Of a DNA stretch of 64,000 nucleotides, positions 35,313 through 47,602 are shown one piece after another. Both the position numbers and the translations under genes were made by a program. The DNA is from Eucommia ulmoides. Lineage: Eukaryota > Streptophyta > Magnoliopsida > Garryales > Eucommiaceae. The notes beneath the pieces are model-generated. The model searched no databases. It saw only the letters and a program-made list of their open reading frames with translations, and was not told where the DNA came from. Within the stretch, counting starts at the first letter, position 1. Each line of letters begins with the position of its first letter. The DNA is taken from NCBI GenBank assembly GCA_016647705.1, contig CM028338.1, positions 14,964,240-15,028,239 of the forward strand, written 5' to 3'.

Positions 35313-36006
35313 TGAATTCAAACATGTTTTCTATTTCGTTAGCAGGAGTTTCGGGTAAGCAGGCCATTCTAGGATATTTTCCTTCATGAAAGGGATAGAT
35401 AGCAGAATCTTCAGTTACTCGGATTTTATAAGCAATTTTGAGGTTGTCAATGTAATTTTGATAAAAATTCTCATTTAAACATTTGAGCATGTTACTTTTG
35501 GCTTTAGAAGAAGAAGAAGCAACTTCAGCAAATCTTTTCTCCGGGACAACAGGATTTGATGGAGGTTTTATAAAAGGGACAAATTTTTGAACAGGAGAGC
35601 TAGGAACCGTAAGGGTTTCCTGAGCTTTTTTCATTTGGTCAATATATTGATTGGGAGAGCGGATAAGGGTAACCTTTTGCAGGTTATCAATAACTTGGCT
35701 TATTGGGTTTTTAGAGTCAGTGGGTTTTGGAGCATTGGAAGAGTCATCGGTTTTTGGAGCACTGGACGAACAGTCATTCTTTTTATCATCATTTTTTGAA
35801 GCACTGGAGGCTTGGCCTTCCGTCTCTTTTTTCTTTTTAGCACTTTTGCTCTTATGCAAATGGATTAGTTCCTCAACAGCACTGAGAAAATAATGTCCTT
35901 GCGAACAATATTTCTCCATTGTTTCAACAGCACTTAAGGGTATCTCGATTGAGATTTCTGGAATCTCTTCAGTTTTCATGACCTTCCCGGGAGAGAAAGT
36001 CAGCAA
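35239..36006 (-). CDS. Unrecognised 255-residue frame inside a copia-type element
   Basis: The longest frame in this element. It has a Glu-rich start, a Lys-rich stretch (about residues 55-65), a Ser/Asp/Lys/Pro-rich low-complexity linker (about 66-105), a Pro-rich segment (about 135-155), then a more ordered C-terminal part with IYPFHEGKYPRMACLPE and EFRYLDFVISDPKTS. I recognise no family. The layout (charged linker then compact domain) could suit a structural or movement-type protein from a virus-like element, but that is inference. Its last residues fall in an inverted repeat, so the frame ends artificially. An alternative is a captured host fragment. Confidence 0.4.
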   Translation of the reverse strand: MLTFSPGKVMKTEEIPEISIEIPLSAVETMEKYCSQGHYFLSAVEELIHLHKSKSAKKKKETEGQASSASKNDDKKNDCSSSAPKTDDSSNAPKPTDSKNPISQVIDNLQKVTLIRSPNQYIDQMKKAQETLTVPSSPVQKFVPFIKPPSNPVVPEKRFAEVASSSSKAKSNMLKCLNENFYQNYIDNLKIAYKIRVTEDSAIYPFHEGKYPRMACLPETPANEIENMFEFRYLDFVISDPKTSAEKGLPLRGQH

Positions 36007-36794
36007 GTATCATACTAGAGCACGATACTTATAATGACATTGAGGAACTGCTTTAGTGACTATTAGTTTTTCAATGATCTTATTTTTTTCAATGTCCTTG
36101 AATTTAACCACAACCTCATTAAGCTCCTTTTGAGTCTTTTTAAATGACCGTTCCAACCAACTAACATTCACTTGAGGACCAAAATTCTTTTTATGCATAA
36201 ATTCAAGATCATTTTTCAAAATTCGACAATCATTTTCAACATAATGAATTTTAAACAAGCTCTATCAAGTTCACATCTTGCATTATCCAATTCAATATAT
36301 AGAGCTTCGTTTAAAGTTTCAATATTTTTCTTTTTAAAATCACTATGCTGAAAATCCAAAACATTAATTTTCTAAATCGTATTTTCTTCTTCAAGAAAGT
36401 CAATTCTTTCAAGCAACTTACCAATTTCAGATAAAGCATTTAAAAATTCAACAATTTTAAAATATTTGTCTAAGTTCTTCTTTTTAAGAGATTTAGTGAT
36501 ACTAAACTTTTTATTTTTTAAGAATCGCACTTTTCTACCCAAGTTTCAAATTCTCTTTGCCAAAAATATATGTGAGGGCAATTAACATCTCAATAGACTT
36601 ATCAGCAGCCTCATTATCACAATCTTTATCATTCTTCCTAACAGATCCTTGATTGTCAGAACAAGCAAGAGATTCAATTACAACATCAAGACATGCAGAA
36701 GATTCACATACAACATTAGGCTCAGTGCATTTCATGTGATTATGTTTAGTTAGGATATTAAGCCTAATCGAGCTAAAATCACTTTGGTACCACT

Positions 36795-38843
36795 TGTTGG
36801 CCCAAATATCTACCTAAGATGGGGTAAATTGGGTATTTTATAAAAATTTAAACAATAAATTCGAATTCAAGATATCAATTTTCCTAATTGACTATTATCT
36901 TGTTAAGCAAGGAAAATATGTTTTGCTAAATGCATACCCAAACAAACAACAAAGTATCAATGCAACATACAAGAAAATATCATGGTTCAACTAACTAATC
37001 TTACCTATGTCCAGTCCCTCGAGCTCCACTGGGATTTCTCTTTTCACTACCCCTTGATTCCTTTCCCAAGTACGAACCAAACCCTTACAATTCTGATTCT
37101 TTTTGTAGGTTTAGAATCAACCTTTACAATCCTAATTCTTTTCACAGGCTCATAATCAACCTATCACTCTCTCATGCTATTACAATTACCCTTTTCGCAG
37201 GTTTAAATAGAACCTTTACAATACTCAAATTCTATTATAGGAATAATTAAAACCTAATCTTTTCAAAGGCTAAAGATTAATCTAATCTTTTTTGCATGCT
37301 AAAAATCAAACCCTAATCTTTTTTTAGGCTAAAGATTAAGCCCCAATCTTTTTCTCATGATAAAGATCATAACCTAACTACCCTAATTAAACACCGACCA
37401 AAATATGTCTAATCCACTCAAACTCACGAATACAAAAGATTTACCAGTTTCTTCCTATAAGGAGCTTTTACCACCTTAATAAAATTATACTCAATTAAAG
37501 TCCAAAATACTAAATAATCAGATTTCTTAAATAAAAACCTTTTTGAAAGATTTTCACAAAATAAGATTTAAAAATGATTTTTCTTAAAACAACTTATCCA
37601 AGCAATTAAACAAATAATCAATTAGATCAAAATAAATAGCTTAGAAAGATCTTATTAGAATTCATTGAAAACGATTATGATAACTCAATAGCAAACACTA
37701 ACCGATGACAAAATATTTTAGCGCTTTTGATCAATAACTCTTTAAATAATCTCACTTTTAAATTTCAGTGTAAAAATCTCTCTTAGGAAAGCCAAAACGC
37801 TGATGGTCTTGATTCGTTTTTTTTTTAATCTCGTAGGTCTCTATTAATATACCTATAACGGCTAGTTTTCAAATGTCATGACACTAAATAACACTTCAAG
37901 ACCCTATATATCATATAGCTTCAAAATAAGAATGTTTCATTTAAAAATGCTTTTAGAAAAGCTTGTTTTGGTCCTTGAAACTTTTTTCAATAAGAATCCT
38001 TAAGAATAAAAAGTATTTTATCAATTTAATTAAGAGAATATTTATGGACTAAATTAATATGAAAGACAAAATTTATGATATATTTTATAAATAAATTTAA
38101 TTCCCTTGAAATACTCTCTTGAATCATTAAAATCGATATGATTTGACCCAAAAACTTAATCTGTTCAAAATTTACTGATTTTGTTGGTTTACCGGACCTT
38201 ACTGCTGGTCAACCACCTGCTTCAATGGTCATTTTTATGGCCATTGAACTGAAGCCAGTCAGTTGACTGATTCGAACAGTTGATTTCTCCATTTTTCCAT
38301 TTTCAACTACTAGATTCGTTAGTCATCCGATCCAACTTTTCGATTGACCAAATTGGCCAATAAGCTATTTCACTTCCTTAATTCACTGTTTTGTTAGTCG
38401 ACTGACCCCTTTCATTAGTTGATCGAATTGACCAAAAATATACCATTTTAAGTGTTAAAACTACTTTTTTTAATTAGGCCCTTAATCAACAACATTTTAA
38501 TGACCTATTGCTTTATAAAAAACATATTAGGACTCTAAACTTATCACTACACACATAAGATAATTCATTTTTAGGTGTCATGTGTTATCCTAATTCGGGT
38601 TGTATTAAGAGTATAAAAGTAAGGTGTTGTTTTCACCTAATTGTCTTCAATGTCTTCAATACTCTTCAAATCTTTATTGTCTTCATTGTGCACCCGTAAT
38701 AAATTCTTCAACGGTTCTTCTTTTTCAATCAAATCTTTTTTACCATTTAAACATATCGAACTTAAATCTAAAATTACTAAATAAAAATATTAGTTTCATA
38801 AAATATCAACATTTAATTATCTATCAAAATATTTGGTTCAATA
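36795..38843 (-). repeat. 5' LTR of the minus-strand copia-type element
   Basis: Reads TGTTGGCCC at the low end and TTCAATA at the high end. Contains the hairpin row (about 37090-37380) and GGTTGACT-type U3 motifs (38160-38420). At about 2.05 kb it is shorter than the family's 2.3-2.5 kb. Confidence 0.82.
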
Positions 38844-39330
38844 AGGGCGAATCCGCCTCGGTTATCTGGGAAGGAGCGATGGAGTAAAGATGGCGCGTTG
38901 ATGGCAATGGAGCGATAATAAGGTAATGATGGCGATGGCTTGACGATAGTGGCAAGCATCGTGGAATGTGTGGATTAAGATAGATTGAGGGATCGCTGGT
39001 GGCGTGGGTGTGGGTAAGGAGACGGATGGTGGAACCAATGTAGAGCAAGACAATGTTCGATTGTGCTTGCGAAGGGAGATAGAAATAGAAAGTGAGAAAA
39101 ACAATACATTGGAAGCCAGATTTGTTCGCTAAAGAGAATGCAAGATTGCTAGTATTACGGTGGGCGAACCCTAATTTTAGTGTTTTGTATAAAGTAAATA
39201 AAAGTGATCTAATGGTCTTTACCACACTTAACCATCACACTAATCACCTGGCTAGCCGCTGTAACAGCTGTTGCACCAGTTGCCCCACCAGCCATAGGTT
39301 GCTCAGGCGTTGTTGTATCCAAAGCTTTCC
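38844..39330 (-). other. Host-like or unassigned stretch between elements
   Basis: More balanced composition than its flanks. On the minus strand a 3' part reads as a short Ala/Thr/Val-rich frame ending near 39214 (TTTPEQPMAGGATG...). If the element at 39331-43827 is ignored, the frame extends into 43860-43828 for about 49 codons. No family recognised. The long minus frame 38824-39225 overlaps it in another frame and crosses the LTR boundary, so is not called. Confidence 0.25.
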
Positions 39331-42300
39331 TGACGCAAACCTTAACAAGAATTAGTGAGACCCAAAACCAATTTAGGGTTTCTTCTCTAGGATCGAACTA
39401 AATTAAGATTTTATAAATGAAAAAGGAAGAGCACAAAAATACAAAATTTGGATGGATTACCTTAACCTAACGTTTATGATTGAAACGTGAACCGAAGGTA
39501 TATAGAGAACAAACCTCAACCTAATGATTATAAGTGAATCATGACCTGAAGGTATAGAGTTTGAATGACGTAAGAAATTCTTGATAAGTTTAGGAAAAGT
39601 TCGTTAAAGAACTTAAGAGAAAACTTTCACAATTGTATTAATCAAAGTAATGTATTTTTTTTTCTCTCAAGAACATACCCTCTTTAAATAGGAAACTAAG
39701 AGAATACAAGGAAACCTAGTCTAACAAGGAAAGGAATCCTACTCTAACAAGGAAAGGAAATAAAAGAAAAGGAAACTTCCTATCTAGTCTTTCAATCTTA
39801 GTCTAACAAGGAAAAGACTCATTGTCTAAAAAGAAAAAGTCTAATTGGAAATTATGCTTTACAAATCTTCAACTAAAAGACCGAAATTAAAATTAAAAGA
39901 CTAATGATAAAATAAATATGCTGAATTTTCGTGGTTCTCATGCCTTGGCCTATTAAATTCACGCCTAAGACTATCCACTTACCTTGATAATATGGATTAG
40001 GCCATGATTGTCCGATGGGCCTAATTTGAGTTTCACCATTGTAAACTTGGGAAAACTCTCTTGAATTAGCCCATTAAGTGTTGCTTTAATCTTCTAAGAT
40101 CTTATCCTAGTAATAGGCCTAACTAGAACATGTAGCGGATCCTTTGATGGTGCTCGTTGATTCTAATCATTTCGTCTCTCTTCAAAAGGATTGGTCCTAG
40201 AATCTTTACCATAATGTTGTTAATAGCTCGACAATCAACAGACATTCGCCAAGTTCCATCCTTCTTAGGCACAGGTAGCACCGGTACTGCACACGGACTT
40301 ATGTTTTTTCTTACGTGTCCTTTGGCCATCAACTTCTCAACTTGTCTTTGAAGTTACTTTATCTCCTCCAAAGTACGCCTATAGGTTGGTTGGTTAGGAA
40401 TTGTTGCACCAGGCACAAAATCGATTTGATGCTCGATAACTCTAATAAGTGGTAATCCGCTTGGCACATCATTAGGAAACACATTATCATATTCCTGCAA
40501 CAAATAAACAACACCACCTAGGCAAATATTTGTCAATTTCATTAGTATTAAAGAAAGCCTCTTTGTGCAAGAGCAGAAATATAGGTTGGTTTGTATAAAA
40601 AGCACTCTTGACATCACTCGCCTCAGCATAAAAACTGAATTATTTTTCTGTTTTTCTCTCATTTTTTTCACTTTTCTTTTTTATTCTCTTTTCACTCTCT
40701 TTTATCTCATCTTTTTTTGAACTCATGGTCTTACAAGTTTTTTTTAACTCTCTTTTTTCAATTTTATTTGATCCTTATACACTTGTCTTTGAGTCAACGG
40801 CGCAAGAGTAACTATTTTGTTGTCCTTGACAAAGAATGCCTATTCTTAAACTCGTCATGAGAAACCTTCTTGTCAAATTGTCATGGCCCGCCCAACAATA
40901 TATGTCCCGCATGTATTGAAATGATATCACAAAGTACTTCATCCTTGTACTTCCCAATTGAAAAGGAAACTAACACTTGCTCATTTACCCGAACCTCTCC
41001 ACAATCATTCAACCATTGCAATTTGTAGGATCTAGGGTGTTTCAAGGTAGGTAAATTCAATTTCTATGCTAAAGTACTGCTATCCACATTAGTGCAACTT
41101 CCCCCCATCAATGATCATACTACATACCTTGTTGTTGGCGTGGCATCTAGTATGAAAAATATTATCCTTTTATTGTTCTATGCCATCCTCTGCGACTTGA
41201 GCACTTAGAGCACACCCAGACACAAGTAACTTAACCTCCACCGAGTAATCCATATCACCATCACAAGCATGCCCATGAGGTGGTATTCGGTTATCATCGT
41301 TGTAGCTTTCGGTTTTCACCTTTCCATTAACACGTGCTATCATGGTCCTTTTATTTGGGTATTGTAAAGCTACGTGACCTATTCCAAAATAACGAAAATG
41401 TTTAATATCACGGTTACGAGTTTGGATTTTAGTTTTACCTTTGTTAGCATTAGGCACGTCATCTCTCATTTTTTGTGGTTCAATTTTGGACTCAGAAATA
41501 GCCCATTCGTCTCTCCTCCCATTAGGCCAAGTAGAGGAGCCTAGATTTTGAAATGACTGAGTTCCCATTCTTTTAATTTTTCATTCCACCTTTATTTCCA
41601 TGTGCACCATGTCCTCCAACTCCACCACGTTGGCAATTTTCTGGTTCAACCCATTCAAGAACCTTGCCATGGTAGTTTCTCTATCCTCCTATACATTGGC
41701 CTAGATCATGGAAATCTCCATATCCTTGTAGTAATCATCCATGCTCTGATATCCTTGCATAAGGCTTTGTAATTTTTTATACAAGTCCCTATAGTAGTAA
41801 TTGGGGACAAACAACATTCTCATGATAACCTTTATTACCGCGCACGTCTCTATATGCCTCTCATGGTTTCTCCTCCTGTTTATCACAAGTTGAACCCACT
41901 ATATTATAACATAGTCAATAAACTCAATTATAATGAGTTTTACCTTTTTCTACTCGGAGTAGTTGTGGTACTCGAAGATCAACTCCACATTCTTCTCCCA
42001 CTCCAAGAATACTTCAGGGTCATTCTTTCCTTAGAATGATAGAATATTCATCTTGATACTTTCCAAGTTATTATCAATCTGTTCCCCATACCTATATTAT
42101 ATATTCCCATATCCACACCCAAATCTACCTAAAATTGTATTAGAAATGTGATTCTCTTCATCTAGGTCATTCCCATAATCATCTTCATAGTCAAACCTAG
42201 GCGGATTCCTTTCTCGTTGTTTTACATTAGGAGCTCTAAGTAGTTACTCCTTTTGTGAACTAGACTCAACGTTCCCTAGTCAATCATGTACTTCATCAAA

Positions 42301-43827
42301 CTACGAGTTTAAGCGTTCAAACTTTTGTTCTAAGGATTTGAAGAAAAGTATGAAATCTACTGTTTCTGGTGCTTCATTGGATGAGCCTTTGTTTGTTTCA
42401 TGACACATTTTTAATCATATGCAAAACAAAGTCAGTAAACCTCACAAACACTCCCTCACGTGTTTCTCTCAAGATTCTCGTGTTTCACTCAAATTTGGCA
42501 TTTACCCTCTTATGAGCTCACACTCTCTTGCCTTTTTCCACTCTTTAGTTTACTCTTTTAGTTCTTTATTGAACTTAATCAACCTCAATCAAAACTTTAT
42601 CGTAACAATTCAAACTCAACAAATCAATTCACTAAGAATGAGATTTAGGATAAAAGCAAAGTGAACAAGAAGAACACAAGGATAAGTTTGTGGAATAGAA
42701 TAAGAATAAATAAACATCAAATTTTGGAGTTGCTGGATTTATTTATTTTTTTTTGTTTCTTTTTTTTTTTTTTTTTTTTTTTTTGTTTTTTTTTTGGAAA
42801 ACAACAACTTTAAATCGATATTTGAAAATGTAGAATAATTTAAATGAAATTGAAACAAATATGATTAGAATGAAAACAAAACGCATAGTAGATTTGATGA
42901 TATAATTCGGTAAAAAAAAAGGAACAAATAGATATCAATGAACGAAAGAGATAGATAAAACCTGATTTAGTCCTTGCTCTCATACCAAATACTATGAACC
43001 TTACCAAGAATTAGTGAGACCCAAAATCAATTTAGGGTTTCTTTACTAGGATCGAACTAAATTTAGATTTTATAAACAAAAAATAAAAAATGCAAAAATA
43101 TAGAATTTGGATAGATTATCTGACCCAACGTTTATGACTGAAACACGAACCGAAGGTATAAAGAGAACAAACCTCGACCAAATGATTATAAGTAAATCAC
43201 GTACTAAAGGTATAGAGTTTGAATGCCACAAGAAATTCTTGATAAGTTTAGAAAAAGTTCTTTAAAGAACTTAAGAGAAAACTCTTACAATTATATTAAT
43301 CAAAGTAATGTGTTTTTTTCTCATAAACACAGCCTCTTTAAATAGGCAGCCAAGAGAATACAAGAAAACCTAGTATAATAAGGAAAAGAATCATAGTCTA
43401 ACAAGGAAAGAAAACAAAATAAAATAAAACTTCTTATCTTTCCTTTCAATCCTAATCTAACAAGGAAAAGATTCCTAGTCTAAAAAGGAAATGTCTAATT
43501 GGCAATCAATCATGTCTTACAAATCATCAACTAAAAGACCAAAATTAAAATTAAAAGACTAATAATAAAATAAATATGCTAAATTTTCGTGGTCCTCATG
43601 CCTTGACCCGTTAAGTTCATACCTAAGTCCATTCGCTTGCCTTGATGAGATGAATTAGGCCTTGATTGTCCAATGGCCCTAATTTTGGTTTCACCATTGT
43701 AGATTTGGGCCAACTCTCTTGAATTAGCCCATTAAGTGTTGCTTTGATCTTCTTGGATCTTGTCCTAGTAACAGGCCTAACTGGAACATGTAGCGGATCC
43801 TTTAATGATGCTCATTAATTCTCATCA
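39331..43827 (-). mobile_element. Broken Ty3/gypsy chromovirus, CRM-like, minus strand
   Basis: 3' LTR 39331-40169 and 5' LTR 42990-43827 (about 838 bases each), with near-matching flanks TTTCC (39326-39330) and TTTCT (43828-43832). A primer site (TTTGGTATGAGAGC on the minus strand) follows the 5' LTR. The internal region has gag remnants (41170-42400), a degenerate zinc-knuckle stretch, and a reverse-transcriptase start (PVPKKDGTWRMSVDCR, about 40230-40280). It is roughly half the internal length of the sister element at 44358 and carries many breaks. Old. Confidence 0.82.
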
Positions 43828-43832
43828 TTTCT

Positions 43833-43900
43833 CATTCGCAGATCCTTCGATTTAAGAGTCTAACTTCTGTTTCTTCGCTAATCTAACAAGTCTATAGGAG
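43833..43900. other. Short host remnant between two insertions
   Basis: Sixty-odd bases separating the CRM-like element from the Athila-like solo LTR. It contains TTCGCAG|ATCC, which could be a splice acceptor on the plus strand. Confidence 0.3.
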
Positions 43901-44357
43901 TGATGAGTGATTTATTTACCAACAAATCAAGTAATTTTAAATTCAAATATTTGTGTGTTTTCAAGCACTTTTGTTAGTTTAATGTGTTTTTGTATTGTTT
44001 TATAGGTTTTTGAATAAATGGGTGAAAAGAGGTAAAGTCGATATGAGTGCAGTAACATCAAGGCCAATTTTTAACATGATGACATTCGATTTTGGAAAAC
44101 CTCAAAACATGTAAGGTGTATATATATATATATTTTTTTATCTTTTCATAGGTTTTTGAATCACCTTAATCGGAGTTCAGACAGAAACGTTACAACCAAA
44201 ATACCAAAGAGTGTCACCGCCGCAGCGATGACACCACTGCCGTGACGGTTAAACAGCAGAGAGTTGCTAAACTCTCTGCATTTCCACTGCCGCAACGGTC
44301 TGACAACAGACATTATAGATATTTTGGACTATTTTCTTGATATTTTGGGATCCCATA

Positions 44358-45167
44358 TGATGAGAATATATCAGCTGCACCAAGAGATCCGTTGTATGTT
44401 CCAGTTGGCCCAATAACAAGGGCAAGGTTAAAAAGATTCAAAAAAACACTTAATGGGCTTATTCGAGAGATTGGGGCCGAAACTACAATGGTGAAGCCTA
44501 AATTAGGCCCATCGGACAGTCAAGGCCTAGTCCACCTTATCAAAGCAAGTGAATGGGCTTTAAGCATGATCTTGAATAGGCCAAGAATGAGACCCACGAA
44601 TTTTATTTTATTTATTTTATTATTTTAAGTCATTTAATTATTTTTAGCCTGATTTATAAGGCTTGATTGCCAAGTAAATCATTTTCTTTTCCAACTAGGA
44701 ATGTAAGGCAAATTAGGAAGCTTCCTTATTCTTTATTTAGCAATTAGATTTTAGGGTTTCCTTTTTCCTCCATGTAGACCTACAAATTTCAAAGTGTATT
44801 AGGGTTTCTTTCTTATTCTCTTGGCCGCCTATTTAAGGGGATTTGTAGACCTACGAATTTCACATTATTTTTTATTAATTAAATTGTGAGAGTTTTCTCT
44901 TTAGTTCTTCAGAGAACTTTTCATGAACTTATCAAGAGTTTCTTGTGGCATTCAAACATATATCTTTGGTTCGTGATTCATTATAATTATTGGGTTAAGT
45001 TCATTATACCATTGGTTCACATTTCGTTCATAAACGTTGGGTCAAGGTAATCTATCTTTCAATTTCTGTATTTTTAGTTCGCTCAAAAATCTGATTTAGT
45101 TTCGATCTTCGTGAAGAAACCCTAAGTTGGTTTCGGGTCTCACTAATCCTTGGTGAGGTTCGTATCA
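44358..45167 (+). repeat. 5' LTR of the CRM-like element
   Basis: Has a TATA-like CTATTTAAGG at 44829-44838 and starts with the same TRARxKRFK-coding stretch as the 3' LTR. Confidence 0.85.
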
Positions 45168-45357
45168 TTTGGTAATCAGAGTAAGGTCTAAATCAGGTCT
45201 CATCTATCCTTTTTATATTTTTTGCTCTTTCCTTCATTGTAATCAGTTCATTCCTACGTTAAAATTTTCTTGGTCGAACTATATCATCAAATCTGGTCAA
45301 TTTTCATTTTATTCTTAGTGTACATCTTCAAATCTCAATTTAAAGTTGTTGTATTTC

Positions 45358-45458
45358 AAAAAAAAAAAAAAGAAAAAAAAAATAGAAACAGAAACAGAAA
45401 AAAAAAAATTAAAAAATAAAAATTCAGCAGCCCCCCCCCCCCCCCCAAAAAAAAAATT
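45358..45458. repeat. A-rich tract with internal poly-C run
   Basis: About 60 bases of A-rich sequence, then about 15 C (from about 45429), then A again, inside the leader of the CRM-like element. The minus-strand sister has a matching poly-T tract near 42750-42785. Confidence 0.85.
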
Positions 45459-45974
45459 GAGAATTATTTTTGCCTGTTCTATGCCATAAAATTTTCTTTG
45501 TGCTCTTCTTGTTCGCTTTGTTTTCGTTCCTAAAATCTCATTCTTAGTGAATCAATTCATTGAGTTTGGATTGCTACAAGGAAAATTCTGATTGAGATTA
45601 GTTCAGTTCAATAAAGAACTAAAAGAGTGAACTAAAGAGTGGAAAAAGTCAAGAGAGTGTGAGCCCATTAGAGGGTAAAAGTCGAATTTGAGTGATACAC
45701 GAGTAGAGTGACATAGTTTGAGTGTAAACACATGAGGGAGTATTTGTGAGGTTTGCTAACTTTGTTTTGCAGGTTACTAAACATGTCCTGAGAAACAAAC
45801 AAAGGCTCGTCCGATGAAGCACTGGAAAAGATGGACGTCATGGACATGAAAGTTTTTTACAAGGCCTTGGAGCAAAAGCTTCAACGGTTGAACTTGCGGT
45901 TTGATGAAGTGCATGAGTGACTAGACAAAGTTGAGTCTAGTGCACAAAAGGGGTAGCCACCAAGAGCTCCTAAT

Positions 45975-46680
45975 GTGCAACGAAGAGAGAGGAATCAGCC
46001 TCGATTCAAATACGAAGATGATTATGGGAATGACCTAGATGAAGACGATCGCGCCTCTAATGCGAGCTTGGGCAGATTTGGGCATGGATATGGCAATAGA
46101 GGATATATATATGGGGAGGGAGTTGATAATAACTTGGAAATCATTAAGGTGAAGATACCGTCATTCCAAGGAAAAAACGACCCTAAAGTATACTTGGAAT
46201 GGGAGAAGAAGGTAGAGTTGATCTTCGATTGCCACAACTACTCCGAGGAGAAAAAGGTAAAACTTGTTGTAATTGAGTTTATTAACTATGCTATAATATG
46301 ATGGGATCAACTTGTGATAAACAGGAGGAGAAACCATGAGAGGCCTATTGAGACGTGGGCGAAAATGAAGGTCATCATAAGGAGGCGGTTTGTCCCTAGT
46401 CACTACTATAGGGACTTGTATCAGAAATTGTAAAGTCTTACACAAGGTTCTAAGTGTTTGGAAGACTACTATAAAGAGATGAAATTAGCCATGATCCGAG
46501 CCAATGTGGAAGAGGACCGAGAAACAACTATAGCTAGGTTTCTAATCGGGCTAAATCGCGACATTGCAAATGTGGTAGAGTTGCAGTATTATGTTGAGTT
46601 GAGTGACATGGTGCACATGGCCATTAAAGTGGAGCAACAATTGAAGCAAAAGGGTTCCACATGAGTTGGGCAGTAATCGG
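45975..46680 (+). other. gag region of the CRM-like element
   Basis: Includes a conserved retrotransposon gag stretch (IKVKIPSFQGKNDPKVYLEWEKKVELIF) and later RFLIGLNRDIANVVELQ, typical of gypsy gag. A knuckle-like GTGHIASQCPNK follows near 46850. Confidence 0.75.
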
Positions 46681-47602
46681 GTTCTTCTTCTTCTTGGAAA
46701 CCGAATTGGAGCAAGAGGGAAGAGAAGCCTAATTTTTAGCCCAAGGCCTAACCTCCCAAAATTCACAAAGCTGTAGGTACACCGAACCAAGGTAAAATCG
46801 ATTCCCAACCTTCTAGAAATAGAGAAATTAAATGATTTAAGTGTTTGGGAACAGGTCATATTGCATCTCAATGTCCGAATAAGAGAGTGATGATTGTGAG
46901 GGATGATGGAGGTATTTAGACCGAAGATGAGACGGATGATGATTTGATGCCACCTTTGGAGAATACACATGATTTTGAATACCCGGTTGATGGATAGCTC
47001 CTGGTTGCAAGAAGAGCTCTTAGTGCACAAGTCAAAGAAGATGAGATGATACAATGAGAGAACATCTTTCATACTAGATGCCATGTCAATGATAAGGTAT
47101 ATAGCATGATTATTTATGGGAGGGAGTTGTACAAATGTGGCTAGTACTAATTTGGTGGAGAAGTTGAATTTGCCAACTTTAAAACATCCTAGGCCATATA
47201 AGTTACAATGGTTGAATGATTGTGGAAAAATTAAAGTGACTAAACAGGTGCTCGTATCGTTCTCAATTAGGAAGTACAAAGACGAGGTCTTGTGTGATGT
47301 GGTGCCAACACATGCGGGACATATTCTTTTGGGAAGACCATAGCAATTTGATCGGCAAGTAACTCATGATGGTTATACCAATAGATACTCCTTTGTACTT
47401 AATAAAAAGCTAATTACTCTTGTACCATTATCACCAAAGCAAGTGTATGATGATCAAGTAAGGGTAAAAAGAGAGAGTGACAAGAAAAATGAGAGAGAGA
47501 GAGAAAAAAAAAGAGTGAGAGAGAAAAAAAATTCAGAATGTGAGGGAAAAGAAAAAAAAGAAACAAGTTTTTATGCGAGAGAGAGTGAGATAAAAAAAAG
47601 CT

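Larger units (their letters stand above)
33923..36794 (-). other. Internal region of the minus-strand copia-type element
   Basis: From high to low coordinates: primer-site region, a small gag-like frame starting MKCTEPNVV (from 36735), Lys/Glu-rich coiled-coil-like segments (about 36010-36500) of the type seen in copia gag C-termini, the unrecognised frame 36006-35239, an inverted-repeat zone (34990-35312), a Pro/Gln/Asn-rich repetitive patch (34775-34860, CCTCCAAATTG words), and the polypurine tract. No pol domain is present. Confidence 0.55.
23462..38843 (-). mobile_element. Large-LTR copia-type element, minus strand, deeply nested
   Basis: The 5' LTR is 36795-38843, the internal region 33923-36794, and the 3' LTR 33922 down to 33402 plus 25205 down to 23462, split by the insertion at 25206-33396. 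On the minus strand a primer-site region (AGTGGTACCAAAGTG) directly follows the 5' LTR, and a polypurine tract (AAAAAATGGGGAGA) directly precedes the 3' LTR. Flanks are AGGGA (23457-23461) and AGGGC (38844-38848), a near-match duplication. The internal region is about 2.9 kb with no protease, integrase or reverse transcriptase recognised, so it is broken or non-autonomous. Old: the LTRs differ throughout. Confidence 0.8.

Noticed and set aside
38824-39225. Minus-strand frame of about 130 residues
   Set aside because: Crosses the LTR boundary at 38843, has low-complexity Ser/His content and no domain.
46551-47279. Long minus-strand frame of about 240 residues
   Set aside because: Antisense shadow of the gag-protease region of the CRM-like element.
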